A stretch of DNA of 64,000 nucleotides, taken from assembly GCA_964643295.1 (NCBI GenBank), contig CAZXSN010000001.1:1-64000 (forward strand). Reading direction: 5' to 3'. Shown here piece by piece: positions 1-8,505 of the stretch. Both the position numbers and the translations under genes were made by a program. The notes below the pieces were generated by a model. The model was not told the origin of the DNA. It ran no database searches and saw only the letters and a program-made list of their open reading frames with translations. The stretch comes from Merdiplasma sp964643295. GTDB lineage: Bacteria > Bacillota > Clostridia > Lachnospirales > Lachnospiraceae. Position 1 is the first letter of the stretch. The number at the start of each line of letters is the position of its first letter.

Positions 1-661
1 TAATCCTGCGGGTGGCATCCCTAAGCTTAATTAAGGGGCTGTTGATGCCGGCATAAATCCAGAAGGTCAAAATGGCACCGGTAATGACCAGAATCACCAC
101 GATCGCCACCAGAAGATCAATTAACAGGGTGCGCATCTGCGGAAGATGCGCCGAGGTGGAAGTGATAATAAACGCACTTCCCAGGGATCCGTCCGAAAAC
201 TCCATGTCCACCTGTTTGATCAGCGCCCGCACATCCTCCCCGATATAGATTCCGCTGTCGGAAGCCATATCCATCTCTCCGCTGTATTCCGGCAGATAGG
301 GCAGGATCTGACTGGTATTCTCCTTTTTCCCTTCGTAATAGACTTCCCCGTCCCGCCTTAAAAGCAGGTAGGAGAACTTTCCGGAAAGCTCCTGATTGAT
401 CGTTTCCAGATACGACAAATCCAGAAACTGATCGGGATCCTTTCTTACCTGCTCTTTGACACGGTCGCAGACATCCTCCGTGTAATGGCTCACCATATGT
501 ACTGTGTCAAAAAGCGAATCCCGGGAAAGCTCAATCCCGTAAGTCTCCTCAATCGAGCGCATCTGAAAATGCCCGAACCCGGCAACCGCCGCGCCCATCA
601 GCACAATCGGCACCAGAATCACTCCGCAAAAAGCAATCAGAAGCCTTGTTCTCAACTTCAT
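1..661 (-). CDS. Sensor histidine kinase, N-terminal part (cut by window edge)
   Basis: I read this frame by translating the reverse strand; it starts with ATG at 661 and runs open off the left edge. The first ~25 residues form a transmembrane helix after MKLRTRLL. About 140 extracytoplasmic residues follow, then a second hydrophobic helix (around LLVAIVVILVITGAIL), then a stretch like the start of a HAMP linker (PLIKLRDATRRI). That layout is the standard membrane sensor kinase of Clostridia. The catalytic domains would lie outside the window, so the kinase call is inferred from architecture; a methyl-accepting chemotaxis protein would look the same here. A GGAAGGGG ribosome site precedes the ATG. 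Nothing shows the ligand. Confidence 0.7.
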   Translation of the reverse strand, partial: MKLRTRLLIAFCGVILVPIVLMGAAVAGFGHFQMRSIEETYGIELSRDSLFDTVHMVSHYTEDVCDRVKEQVRKDPDQFLDLSYLETINQELSGKFSYLLLRRDGEVYYEGKKENTSQILPYLPEYSGEMDMASDSGIYIGEDVRALIKQVDMEFSDGSLGSAFIITSTSAHLPQMRTLLIDLLVAIVVILVITGAILTFWIYAGINSPLIKLRDATRRI

Positions 662-734
662 AGTCGGTTCCCCTTCCGTCCCTGCGCCTGTCCATCCTTC
701 CCTCGTAACCGGCGCGAAACTCTTCTTGTGCTTC

Positions 735-763
735 AGTATAGCATAAACGATCGGGAATGGCAT
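735..763 (-). promoter_or_regulatory. Extended -10 promoter of the sensor kinase
   Basis: On the reverse strand TATACT (735-740) is preceded by TGC, which makes an extended -10. The -35 region at 17 bp (ATGCCA) is weak. Transcription would start about 65 nt before the kinase ATG. Between here and 1200 I see no gene and no clear structured RNA. Confidence 0.45.
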
Positions 764-1201
764 CTAAAGAAAGATCCACATTTCTAAATTTTCTCTAAAG
801 GGTAGGAAGCTGACGAGCTATTCATCGCTTTCCAGGCTCCTGCCCGTATCCCGTTTGGCAAATCCTCCCCTCATGGGGCTTTCCCTCCCGGGAAATGCCT
901 CCGAGTATGGTTCATGCCGGAATTCTCAGTGCATACAGGTTTAGTGATCTGTCAATGTAAGATTCAGTCATCATTGCATCACAGTCAAAAATCTGCTTCA
1001 AGCTCAGAAAAAGTCAGAAGGATCTGGCACATTCCCTGGCAGCAGGAAGGCGATGAAAATTCGTGAAGGTCCAAAATGTTATTAAAAATCATCGCGTTTG
1101 TGGCGGAATAGAATTGACAGACTGGAAAATCCGCCGGGAAATGGGAGAGTTTCCCTTGAAAAATCTCAGATTCCGGGTGGACACAAAATGTTCACAAAAA
1201 A

Positions 1202-1244
1202 TTAGCACTCACCTCTTGACAGTGCTAACAATCGGTGCTATACT
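1202..1244 (+). promoter_or_regulatory. CIRCE operator overlapping a sigma-A promoter
   Basis: TTAGCACTC (1202-1210), nine spacer bases, then CAGTGCTAA (1220-1228) form the CIRCE inverted repeat with one mismatch. CIRCE is the binding site of the heat-shock repressor HrcA. The promoter TTGACA (1216-1221), 17 bp, TATACT (1239-1244) overlaps its right half, so HrcA binding should block RNA polymerase. It drives the Hsp20 gene downstream with an untranslated leader of about 130 nt. Confidence 0.92.
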
Positions 1245-1382
1245 GCAGTCAGAACGAAAGAAAGAGAGCAGTCCAGATGCGAAAGCACAAAAAAGGACTG
1301 CGGGAAGCAGCGCATCTTCAGGAAGCGGAAAAAAGGATCCGCGCAGAGCAGATGCCGCAAATTTAAAAAGGAGGAATTGATG

Positions 1383-1841
1383 ATGTTGGTACCGAGCATT
1401 ATTGGAGAAAGTTTATTTGATGACCTGATGGACTCAATCGATGACTTTGACCGGGAGTTCTTCCCGAGGGCAGACCGCACGAACCACGCAAAAGTCCCGC
1501 AGATGCTGATGCGGACCGATGTGAAGGAGACCGATGACTCCTACGAACTGGACGTTGATCTCCCGGGCTTCGCGAAAGAGAACGTGACCGCTCAGCTGGA
1601 GAACGGATACTTAACGATCCAGGCTTCCACGAACACGAACAACGACGAGAAGGACAAGGAAGGCAAGTATATCCGCCGCGAGCGCTTCTCCGGCCGCTGC
1701 TCCAGAAGCTTCTACGTGGGAGAGGAAGTCAAGCAGGAAGAGATCAAGGCGAAATTCGAAAACGGCATTCTGAAGCTGTCCGTTCCCAAAAAGGACGCCA
1801 AGAAGGTCGAGGATAACAAGTTCATCTCCATCGAGGGATAA
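1383..1841 (+). CDS. hsp20: Hsp20/alpha-crystallin family small heat-shock protein
   Basis: An ATP-independent holdase chaperone that keeps unfolding proteins soluble in the cytoplasm. The protein begins MLVPSIIGESLFDD, the usual start of clostridial Hsp20 proteins. The alpha-crystallin domain occupies roughly residues 40-150 and ends with the conserved A-x-x-x-N-G-x-L-x-(L/I) pattern (AKFENGILKLSVPKK), which mediates dimerisation. Three starts are stacked (TTG 1377, ATG 1380, ATG 1383). I chose 1383 because it lies 8 nt from GGAGG (1370-1374) and matches family N-termini. The CIRCE site upstream makes it an HrcA-regulated heat-shock gene; in this group CIRCE more often sits before groE or hrcA. 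A strong terminator follows. Confidence 0.93.
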   Translation: MLVPSIIGESLFDDLMDSIDDFDREFFPRADRTNHAKVPQMLMRTDVKETDDSYELDVDLPGFAKENVTAQLENGYLTIQASTNTNNDEKDKEGKYIRRERFSGRCSRSFYVGEEVKQEEIKAKFENGILKLSVPKKDAKKVEDNKFISIEG

Positions 1842-1931
1842 TCCTTCCAAGATGTCTCTGAAAGGATAAGCAAACGCCCCGAGGAATGGCCCCGAAGGAC
1901 AATTGCCGCTCACACACTGAAAAATGAGAAC

Positions 1932-1965
1932 GCCCCGCCCTGGTTTTCAGGGCGGGGCACTTTTT
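1932..1965 (+). terminator. Rho-independent terminator after hsp20
   Basis: An 11-bp GC-rich stem (GCCCCGCCCTG / CAGGGCGGGGC) with a 5-nt loop is followed by ACTTTTT. It lies between the convergent hsp20 and sbcC genes and should stop the hsp20 transcript. Confidence 0.92.
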
Positions 1966-1987
1966 CGTTTCCGCGATCTTCTTATTT

Positions 1988-4792
1988 TTACAGCACGATC
2001 CTGGCCCGGCTGCCGCCCGTGCGCTCTTTCGTCACGACAATCTGATGTTCAATGCGTTCCTTTAATTCCGACACATGAGAGATGATGCCCACCAGACGGC
2101 TGCCCTCTGTTAAATCTCCCAGTGCCCGCATGGCCTGGTTTAACGATTCCTCATCTAGGGAACCAAAGCCCTCATCCACAAACATGGTATCCAGCTGGAT
2201 TCCTCCCGCTGACGCCTGGATTTCATCCGACAGACCAAGTGCCAGAGACAGGGAGGCCTTAAACGCCTCTCCCCCGGAAAGAGTCTGCACACTGCGTCTG
2301 CTGCCGTTGTAATGATCGATCACATCCAGCTCCAGACCGCTCTGGCTTCTTAAGCTGGCCGCTTCCTGCCTGCGCACCAGTTCATACTGGCCGCCGGTCA
2401 TCGTCATCAGCCGCAGGTTGGCCCGCATCAGGGTACGGTCAAAATAGGTTCTCTGAACGTAAGTTTCCAGCATGATCTTCTCTTTCCCCGAAACAGTGCC
2501 GTTGGCCGTACTGGAAAGAGCGCTCACCATGGTCATCTTTTTCTCCAGTTTCCCGATTTTTTCCCGCAGATCCAAAATCCCGGCCTGTGCCTGCCGGTTT
2601 GCCGTAAGCCGTCCGCCCACTTCCGTCCGCTCTTCGTTTAACCCGGACTGCTGCTTTTGCAGTTCCTCCTTCTGCGCGGTCAACGCCTTCGCGTCTTCTT
2701 CCTGCTCTTTTGCCAGCTGATCCTGCAAAACCTGCACCGCAGAACGGGCGCGTTCTGCCTCTTTTCTTCCCGTTTCAACCGCAGTCTGTGCTTTTTTGTA
2801 AGCCTCGTCCAAAGCAGCCTTTTTCGCTGTCATCTGCTGGATTTTCTCTTCGGCAATCTTTCTGCTTTCATACTCCAGGGAAGACGCCGCTTTTGCGATC
2901 TGTTCCTCCAAAAGGACATCCTGTGCCTGCAGGGCCGCCTGCTCCCGCAGAAGCTCCTCCTGCTTTTTCTGGTTTTCCTGCTGTTTCTTCTCCAGAAGAG
3001 GCAGTTCCTTTTCGATCTTCTGCTTCTGCTCCAACCGCTGCTCCTGCTCCTTAAGCTGCTTCTCCAGCGCGGCAAGACTGTCGCTGTTTTGAACGATTCG
3101 TTCGTCTAAAGCCGTCTCCAGCTCTTTAAGATCTGACTTTTCCGCTTCCTCTCCCTGAACCTTAACCGTCTCTCCCAGAAGGGTTCCGGTCTGCTCTAAA
3201 ATCTGTGTGCGAAGGGTATCCCATTTGCCTTTCGTCTCTCCCGCCTTACGGCTCAGCTTCTCAGTCTGCGCCTCATCAGTGGAAAGCTTCTTCTTCGCCT
3301 CTTTTAATTCCTCCCGGGTAGGGGCGTGTCCCTGCTTCTTCGCGGGTTCCGGATGATGGAGTGATCCGCAGACCGGACATTTCTCGCCTTCCTTTAACGT
3401 TTCCGCCAGCACACCCGCCTGCTCATCCAGGAAAGACTTTTCCATGGTCTCGTAAGCTTCGCGGTTCTCCCCGGTCTTTTGCGCCTGTTTCACATACTGG
3501 TCCTGAACCTTCTTTAAATCCTTTCCAAGTTTCCGCCAGTCCACCCACAAGGTCTTCAGGTTTTCAAGGCGCTCCTTCTCATGAGTCTGCTCCTGGCTTT
3601 GCCGCTGCAGTTCCTGGCGCTGTTCCTGTGTATCGCTTAACGTTTCCAGCTGCTCTTTCCACTGCGCAATCTCATCTTCCGCGTCCTTTGCCTTCTTTCC
3701 CAGGCGGGTAAGATCCTGGCCAATCTTCTTTTCGCGGGCTGCCTGCTCATTCTTATTCTTTCTCAGGCGTTCCACCTCGTCGTACTCATCCAGGCGCTGG
3801 GTGGCCACATGGATTTTCAGGGTGAGATCCTCTCTTTCCGGCTCCTTCTCCTGCTCGGCCTTCCACTCATCCTCCGCCTTCTTAAGGCGCGGTTCCCATT
3901 CTTTCAGGGCCGCCTGTTCTTTGCCTAACTGTTCCCTGGCCCTGCGGGCCGCCTGGGCCTTGCCAATCCGCTGATTTAATCCTTCGATGGACTTTGTAAG
4001 CTCACTGATCTTCTCTTCCGCCAGGGAATCCTGCTCTGTATCCTCCTCAATGATCTTCTCAAGCAGTTCCAGCAGATCGTCAGGGGAAACCCACTGTCCC
4101 TTTCCTTTTAACTCCTCCAGCGTACTCCGGTACATGCTCTCTTTCGCGCAGCGGATGCTTCCCGCAAGCCTGATCAGGTCACGTCCCGCTTCCTCATTCT
4201 CCGCCTTAAGCCTGGAGGTCTCCTCCTTTAACTTCTCCTGCAGCACCTGATACGGCTCCGTGTGAAAGATCTCCCGAAAGATCTTGCTGCGGTCCTCGGT
4301 CTTTGCCAGGAGCAGACGCAGAAAGTCTCCCTGTGCGATCATCGCCACCTGCGTAAACTGCTTTTTCGTAAGCCCAAGCAGTTCTTCTACGGCTTTGGTC
4401 ACCTCTTTTACCTTTGTGACCGGGGCGCGTCCGTCCGGGTAGATAAGCTCCGCCTCCGCCCGCTGCTTCGTATTCCTGCCACCGCGACCGGGACGCTCAT
4501 ATTCCGGACTTCTGCGGATGCGGTATGATTTGCCGCGGTAGGTAAATTCCATTTCCACGTAAGTCGGCGTCTGGGGATCAGCATATAAGCTGCGCAGCAT
4601 CCCGGGTTCTCTTGTTTCTCCGCTGGCCTCCCCATAAAGGGCAAACGTGATCGCATCAAAGATCGTGGTCTTGCCCGCGCCCGTATCCCCGGTGATCAGG
4701 TACAGCCCCTGGTTTCCCAGCCGCTGCAGATCCAGCACCTGCACACCCGCATACGGCCCGAAAGCCGACATCGTCAATTTACACGGTCTCAC
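1988..4792 (-). CDS. sbcC: SbcC, ATPase subunit of the SbcCD DNA nuclease
   Basis: The SMC-like ATPase partner of SbcD (Rad50 homologue). The complex cuts DNA hairpins and protein-blocked ends during replication and repair. The 934 residues have the expected order: N-terminal ATPase half with the Walker A motif GDTGAGKTT, a very long charged coiled coil, a zinc-hook CPVCGS near the middle, a second coiled coil, then the signature LSGGEAFKASLSLALGLS and Walker B MFVDEGFGSLDEES. The start is GTG at 4792, three bases past the sbcD stop, so the two are translationally linked. It is the last gene of a five-gene leftward run that also contains a MotA/MotB-like pair. Confidence 0.97.
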   Translation of the reverse strand: MRPCKLTMSAFGPYAGVQVLDLQRLGNQGLYLITGDTGAGKTTIFDAITFALYGEASGETREPGMLRSLYADPQTPTYVEMEFTYRGKSYRIRRSPEYERPGRGGRNTKQRAEAELIYPDGRAPVTKVKEVTKAVEELLGLTKKQFTQVAMIAQGDFLRLLLAKTEDRSKIFREIFHTEPYQVLQEKLKEETSRLKAENEEAGRDLIRLAGSIRCAKESMYRSTLEELKGKGQWVSPDDLLELLEKIIEEDTEQDSLAEEKISELTKSIEGLNQRIGKAQAARRAREQLGKEQAALKEWEPRLKKAEDEWKAEQEKEPEREDLTLKIHVATQRLDEYDEVERLRKNKNEQAAREKKIGQDLTRLGKKAKDAEDEIAQWKEQLETLSDTQEQRQELQRQSQEQTHEKERLENLKTLWVDWRKLGKDLKKVQDQYVKQAQKTGENREAYETMEKSFLDEQAGVLAETLKEGEKCPVCGSLHHPEPAKKQGHAPTREELKEAKKKLSTDEAQTEKLSRKAGETKGKWDTLRTQILEQTGTLLGETVKVQGEEAEKSDLKELETALDERIVQNSDSLAALEKQLKEQEQRLEQKQKIEKELPLLEKKQQENQKKQEELLREQAALQAQDVLLEEQIAKAASSLEYESRKIAEEKIQQMTAKKAALDEAYKKAQTAVETGRKEAERARSAVQVLQDQLAKEQEEDAKALTAQKEELQKQQSGLNEERTEVGGRLTANRQAQAGILDLREKIGKLEKKMTMVSALSSTANGTVSGKEKIMLETYVQRTYFDRTLMRANLRLMTMTGGQYELVRRQEAASLRSQSGLELDVIDHYNGSRRSVQTLSGGEAFKASLSLALGLSDEIQASAGGIQLDTMFVDEGFGSLDEESLNQAMRALGDLTEGSRLVGIISHVSELKERIEHQIVVTKERTGGSRARIVL

Positions 4793-4795
4793 TCT

Positions 4796-6025
4796 CTATT
4801 CCTCCCAGACTGTTTCAATCATCTGCTCCATGAAGGCACACTGCTCGGCGCTCATCGGACTGTTGTTCTGCAGCTCATAAAGCTCCTCAAAAAGTTCCAG
4901 CGGCGAACGGTTCTCCGGATCCTCCGCGGCATTTACCGCATAGTTCCCCCGAGTGCGCTGATTGTCATACTCCAGCTTCATGATATTGGGATACACGGTG
5001 CGCAGTTTTCCCAGTGCGCCCGGCACATCCTCCTCGTCGGTCAGCGTCACCTGCAGATAGTCCTTTACCGGTGTCCCCTGATATGTCCGGCGGTCGGTAA
5101 GCTCCATGTACGTTCCCCGGATCTTTCGCACATCGTGCAGAGGCTTTAAGGGAACTTCGCGAATCAGTGTGTTCCCCTTCTCCCGCAGTTCCACGATCGT
5201 CACGGATTTTGGGGTGCCCGCCTCGGAAAACGAATATTTTAGCGGTGTGCCGCAGTAGCGCACATTCTCCTTCCCCCCGACATGCTGCGGCGTATGAATA
5301 TGTCCCAGAGCCACGTAATCAAAGGGAGCGAACAGTTCGAGCGCCACCTGATCAAGTCCCCCCACGGAAAGCTCTTCGGAATCGCAAAGCGCGGCGCCGG
5401 TCACGTACTGATGGGCCACCAGCACATTCCTTAAGGACGAATCCCAGGGGATGTGCTTTGCGCTTTCCCTTCCTCCCGCGAAAGATTCCGGCTGTGAAGC
5501 GTTTTCCTTCGCACCGTCCGCACCGAAAGATGACTCTTTTGCGCAGATCCGCCCGATCACTTCCGCCAGGGCATCCTGATAACTTTCTATCTGCGCCTCG
5601 GGATAGGCGGCCCGCACATGCGCCGGTTTCACAAACGGCAGCAGATAGATGCGGATCTCCCCAAACTCATCGCACAGCACCACCGGCTCGATCTCCCCGT
5701 GAAACACCGGGGAGAGATACACACCGGCGTGTTCCATCAGCCGCGCCCCGAAAGCGATGCGCTCCGGGGAATCATGGTTCCCGCTGATAATAAAACAGGG
5801 GATATTCCTGGAGGAGATGCCGGTTAAAAAATCGTCAAACAGCCCGACCGCCTCCGCTGAAGGGACTGACTTGTCATAGATATCCCCGGCGATCCAGATC
5901 CCCTCGACGGCCTCTCTGTCCGCGATGGATAAAATCTGTCCCAGAATGTAGCGCTGATCTTCCAGCATCGAAAACTCATTCACGCGTTTCCCGATATGAA
6001 GATCCGATATATGCATAAATTTCAT
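4796..6025 (-). CDS. sbcD: SbcD, nuclease subunit of SbcCD
   Basis: The Mre11-type metallophosphoesterase nuclease that works with SbcC. The phosphoesterase motifs are in order: DLHIGK near residue 8, GDIYDK, GNHDSPER, and the later GHIH-type histidines (VALGHIHTPQHV). The first ~270 residues are the catalytic domain and the rest is the capping and SbcC-binding part. The 409 residues fit clostridial SbcD. The start ATG at 6025 has GGAGAG upstream. It begins 73 nt after the MotB-like gene, same strand, with no terminator visible between them, so read-through from the upstream membrane genes is likely. Confidence 0.96.
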   Translation of the reverse strand: MKFMHISDLHIGKRVNEFSMLEDQRYILGQILSIADREAVEGIWIAGDIYDKSVPSAEAVGLFDDFLTGISSRNIPCFIISGNHDSPERIAFGARLMEHAGVYLSPVFHGEIEPVVLCDEFGEIRIYLLPFVKPAHVRAAYPEAQIESYQDALAEVIGRICAKESSFGADGAKENASQPESFAGGRESAKHIPWDSSLRNVLVAHQYVTGAALCDSEELSVGGLDQVALELFAPFDYVALGHIHTPQHVGGKENVRYCGTPLKYSFSEAGTPKSVTIVELREKGNTLIREVPLKPLHDVRKIRGTYMELTDRRTYQGTPVKDYLQVTLTDEEDVPGALGKLRTVYPNIMKLEYDNQRTRGNYAVNAAEDPENRSPLELFEELYELQNNSPMSAEQCAFMEQMIETVWEE

Positions 6026-6098
6026 GTACTCTCTCCGCCTTAAAAGTCTTGCTGAACCTCTCTGCTTCTTACCCAGACCTGTTCGAACATTTTTCGTT

Positions 6099-7118
6099 CT
6101 ACTGCGCCTGCGGCTCCTGCACCGGCGTCCCCTCGATCTGGCTCTCCTCGATGATCTGCTGCAGTTCCGCGATCATCTCTTCGTCCTTTAAGCGAAACTT
6201 GACTTCCACACGCCTGGAAGCGTCCATGTCCACCTGTCCGTCCGCTCCCATAATCGGATTGCTCATCGAGCGGCCGTTGGCTGTCAGCTTCTCTGTCAGG
6301 ATGTCGCTCTCCGCGGCCGTCAGAAATGAATCCTTCGTATTCATCAGATACTCTGCCACCGCGAACGCCCTTCTCTGTGAAAGATCCAGGTTCGTAATGT
6401 AAGTGCCTGTCGTATCCGTATAACCGTCGATGATGACCTCCGCCAGGTACGGTTCATATTCCTCGCTTAAAAGCACCCGGCAGTAAACCGGCAGGATCTG
6501 TCCCAAAATCTGCGTCCCGGCCTCCGTGAGCACACTCTCGTTATAATCAAAGAGTACGCTGGAATCCAGCACGATCGCCCCTGTCTGGTGGTCAATCTCC
6601 ACATTTATCTGATTTGCCTGAAATTCCTCGTTCAAAGAGGCGATCAGATCCGCCTTTACGCCGATGATCTGGTCAATCCTCTGCTGCTGCTGAGCCATCA
6701 GCGTCGTCTGCTCGTCCAGTTTTGCCTGGCTGGCCGCCAGCGCCTCATCTCTCTGCGCCAGCTGCTCCTGACTGGCCGCCAGTGCGTCCTCCCGCTCTTT
6801 AAGCGTATCCTCCTGTGCCTGCAGTCTTGACTGAAGCGCTTCCAGCGCTTCCGCCTGCTCGTCCAGTGTCGTCTGCTGAGCGGCGAGCTGGGATGCCTGT
6901 TCATCCACCTGCAGCTGGCTCTCATCCAGCGCATTCTGTGTCTGCAGCTGTTTGGCCTGCTCCCGCAGCCGTTCCGTATAGTTGATCTGCGCCTGCATCA
7001 GGCACACAGCCATGATCAGCACGAAGAGCAGCAGCAGGCCGGACATCATATCCGAATAGGACCGCCAGACGTTATGCCCGGACGTATCCTGCATTTTTCT
7101 GCGGCTTACCTTTCTCAT
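6099..7118 (-). CDS. MotB/ZorB-like OmpA-domain stator protein
   Basis: A membrane protein with the layout of MotB, or of ZorB from Zorya anti-phage systems. A short cytoplasmic N-terminus leads to one transmembrane helix with SYSDMMSGLLLLFVL, where Asp23 sits at the position of the proton-carrying aspartate of MotB. About 110 residues of Q/A/E-rich coiled coil follow. A C-terminal OmpA-type peptidoglycan-binding domain (about residues 180-310) contains IDGYTDTTGTYITN, LSQRRAFAVAEYL and a final SRRVEVKF. The long coiled coil between membrane and wall is unusual for MotB. It lies 13 nt after its MotA-like partner. No flagellar genes are present, so a motor role is unlikely; whether it serves defence or wall sensing cannot be told from sequence. 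Confidence 0.85.
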   Translation of the reverse strand: MRKVSRRKMQDTSGHNVWRSYSDMMSGLLLLFVLIMAVCLMQAQINYTERLREQAKQLQTQNALDESQLQVDEQASQLAAQQTTLDEQAEALEALQSRLQAQEDTLKEREDALAASQEQLAQRDEALAASQAKLDEQTTLMAQQQQRIDQIIGVKADLIASLNEEFQANQINVEIDHQTGAIVLDSSVLFDYNESVLTEAGTQILGQILPVYCRVLLSEEYEPYLAEVIIDGYTDTTGTYITNLDLSQRRAFAVAEYLMNTKDSFLTAAESDILTEKLTANGRSMSNPIMGADGQVDMDASRRVEVKFRLKDEEMIAELQQIIEESQIEGTPVQEPQAQ

Positions 7119-7131
7119 ACCTGTCTCCCCT

Positions 7132-8472
7132 TTATCGGAACATACCCTTCTTCTTGGCTGCCTGCCTCTGCTGGCGTTCCATCACGCCAACCAGCGAATC
7201 GATGCGGTCAATCAGATCTTCCAGATCCTCGCTGCTCTCTTTCGGAGCCACTTCCTCCAGGCGCTGCGTAACCGCCTCCAGTGTACGGTCTCCCAGATCG
7301 CTGATGCGGCTCATCTTTTCCATGGCCTGCGCCATGTATTCGACAAACTCACGCAGGTTCTCCTGCTGCTCCTGCATGGCCGCGAGCGTTTCCGCCTGGC
7401 TGTTGGTGCTGGCTTTCATCACCCGCGTCATTTCCCGCTCCCCGGAGAGGAAATCCGTCTGGAAACGGGCCTGGGCATCCGACATAAATTGAATGAAGTC
7501 CTTCTGCGCACGGTTCGACTCCCGCAGCAAAAGCCGCATCTCCGAGAATTCGGACAGAAGCTCCTTCTTCATGCTGTCCATTACCTGATGAGAGATATTC
7601 TCCAAGAGCTTTTCCTGCTGCAGCGTGATCACCTGGGTAAAGTTATCCAGCGTCTGCTTGATCTCCTCCATAAGCGGTGTGATCTGTCCGTCAAAGCTCT
7701 CAGCGATCTGCTTTGCCAGCGCGTCCGCCATCCCCTCCATCACTTTGGTCTGCTCTTTCTGGTTGGACAGCACAAAGTTCATCGCCGTTACATCCGTAGG
7801 CGGAACGGCGCACAGGTAATAAGTATCCAGGAAGCTGTCCAGGCTTTCCGACACCCGGGAGAAGGCTCCGCGCAGCCAGTAACTGAAGGCCATCGACAGC
7901 GAAATCCCGTAAATGGAGGTGATAAAGGCCACCTTGATTCCGTTGACCAGAGAGGACACAGAACTCGTCATCGCCTCGTAGGTCTGAGGATTAAACCCTC
8001 TAAGTCCCCACACCAGACCGACAAACGTACCGAGGATTCCCAGACTCGTGAGGACATCCGGGATCATCTCGATCACCCTGCGGTGCGTATAATTGTTGAT
8101 CTCATATTCCCCGACATAGTCCCCGATATCGCAGGGACTGTTGGTCTTGCGCAGATAGGCCAGGTATTCCTGGTACTTTTTGTCCAGATACTCCACCTCA
8201 AAGATCTTCGCATTGGAAGACGTCAGCTCCGCCAGCGCTCCTCTGCGGTTAGCGCCTTTTAGTTTCTCCGAGGCGCGGTCCAGCCCCGCGATGGTCTGAA
8301 AGATCCTGCGAAAACCCAGCACCCACGCAAGCAGGATGATCAACAGCATGACAGCGAGAAACGCCAGGTTGTAAACAATCGTAAAGATGTCTGAATCCAG
8401 TGCCAGCAGCGTGACGAACACACAGACTGCTCCTGCCATCACTCCAACCAGCACGTTGGAAAACTTACGCAT
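7132..8472 (-). CDS. MotA/TolQ/ExbB/ZorA-like proton-channel protein with long tail
   Basis: Likely pentameric partner of the OmpA-domain protein encoded next. Two hydrophobic helices lie near residues 6-50. A soluble segment follows, then the family core with two more helices (around MIPDVLTSLGILGTFVGLVWGL and VAFITSIYGISLSMAFSYWL), which matches the MotA/ExbB/TolQ channel fold. A charged, mostly helical tail of about 230 residues follows. ZorA of Zorya systems also has a long cytoplasmic tail, while flagellar MotA is shorter (about 290 residues). The homology class is clear; the biological process is not. It starts with ATG at 8472, 33 nt after the transglutaminase gene. Confidence 0.83.
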   Translation of the reverse strand: MRKFSNVLVGVMAGAVCVFVTLLALDSDIFTIVYNLAFLAVMLLIILLAWVLGFRRIFQTIAGLDRASEKLKGANRRGALAELTSSNAKIFEVEYLDKKYQEYLAYLRKTNSPCDIGDYVGEYEINNYTHRRVIEMIPDVLTSLGILGTFVGLVWGLRGFNPQTYEAMTSSVSSLVNGIKVAFITSIYGISLSMAFSYWLRGAFSRVSESLDSFLDTYYLCAVPPTDVTAMNFVLSNQKEQTKVMEGMADALAKQIAESFDGQITPLMEEIKQTLDNFTQVITLQQEKLLENISHQVMDSMKKELLSEFSEMRLLLRESNRAQKDFIQFMSDAQARFQTDFLSGEREMTRVMKASTNSQAETLAAMQEQQENLREFVEYMAQAMEKMSRISDLGDRTLEAVTQRLEEVAPKESSEDLEDLIDRIDSLVGVMERQQRQAAKKKGMFR

Positions 8473-8505
8473 AGAAACCTCCCCTCCTTACCGATCCGCT
8501 TCCTT

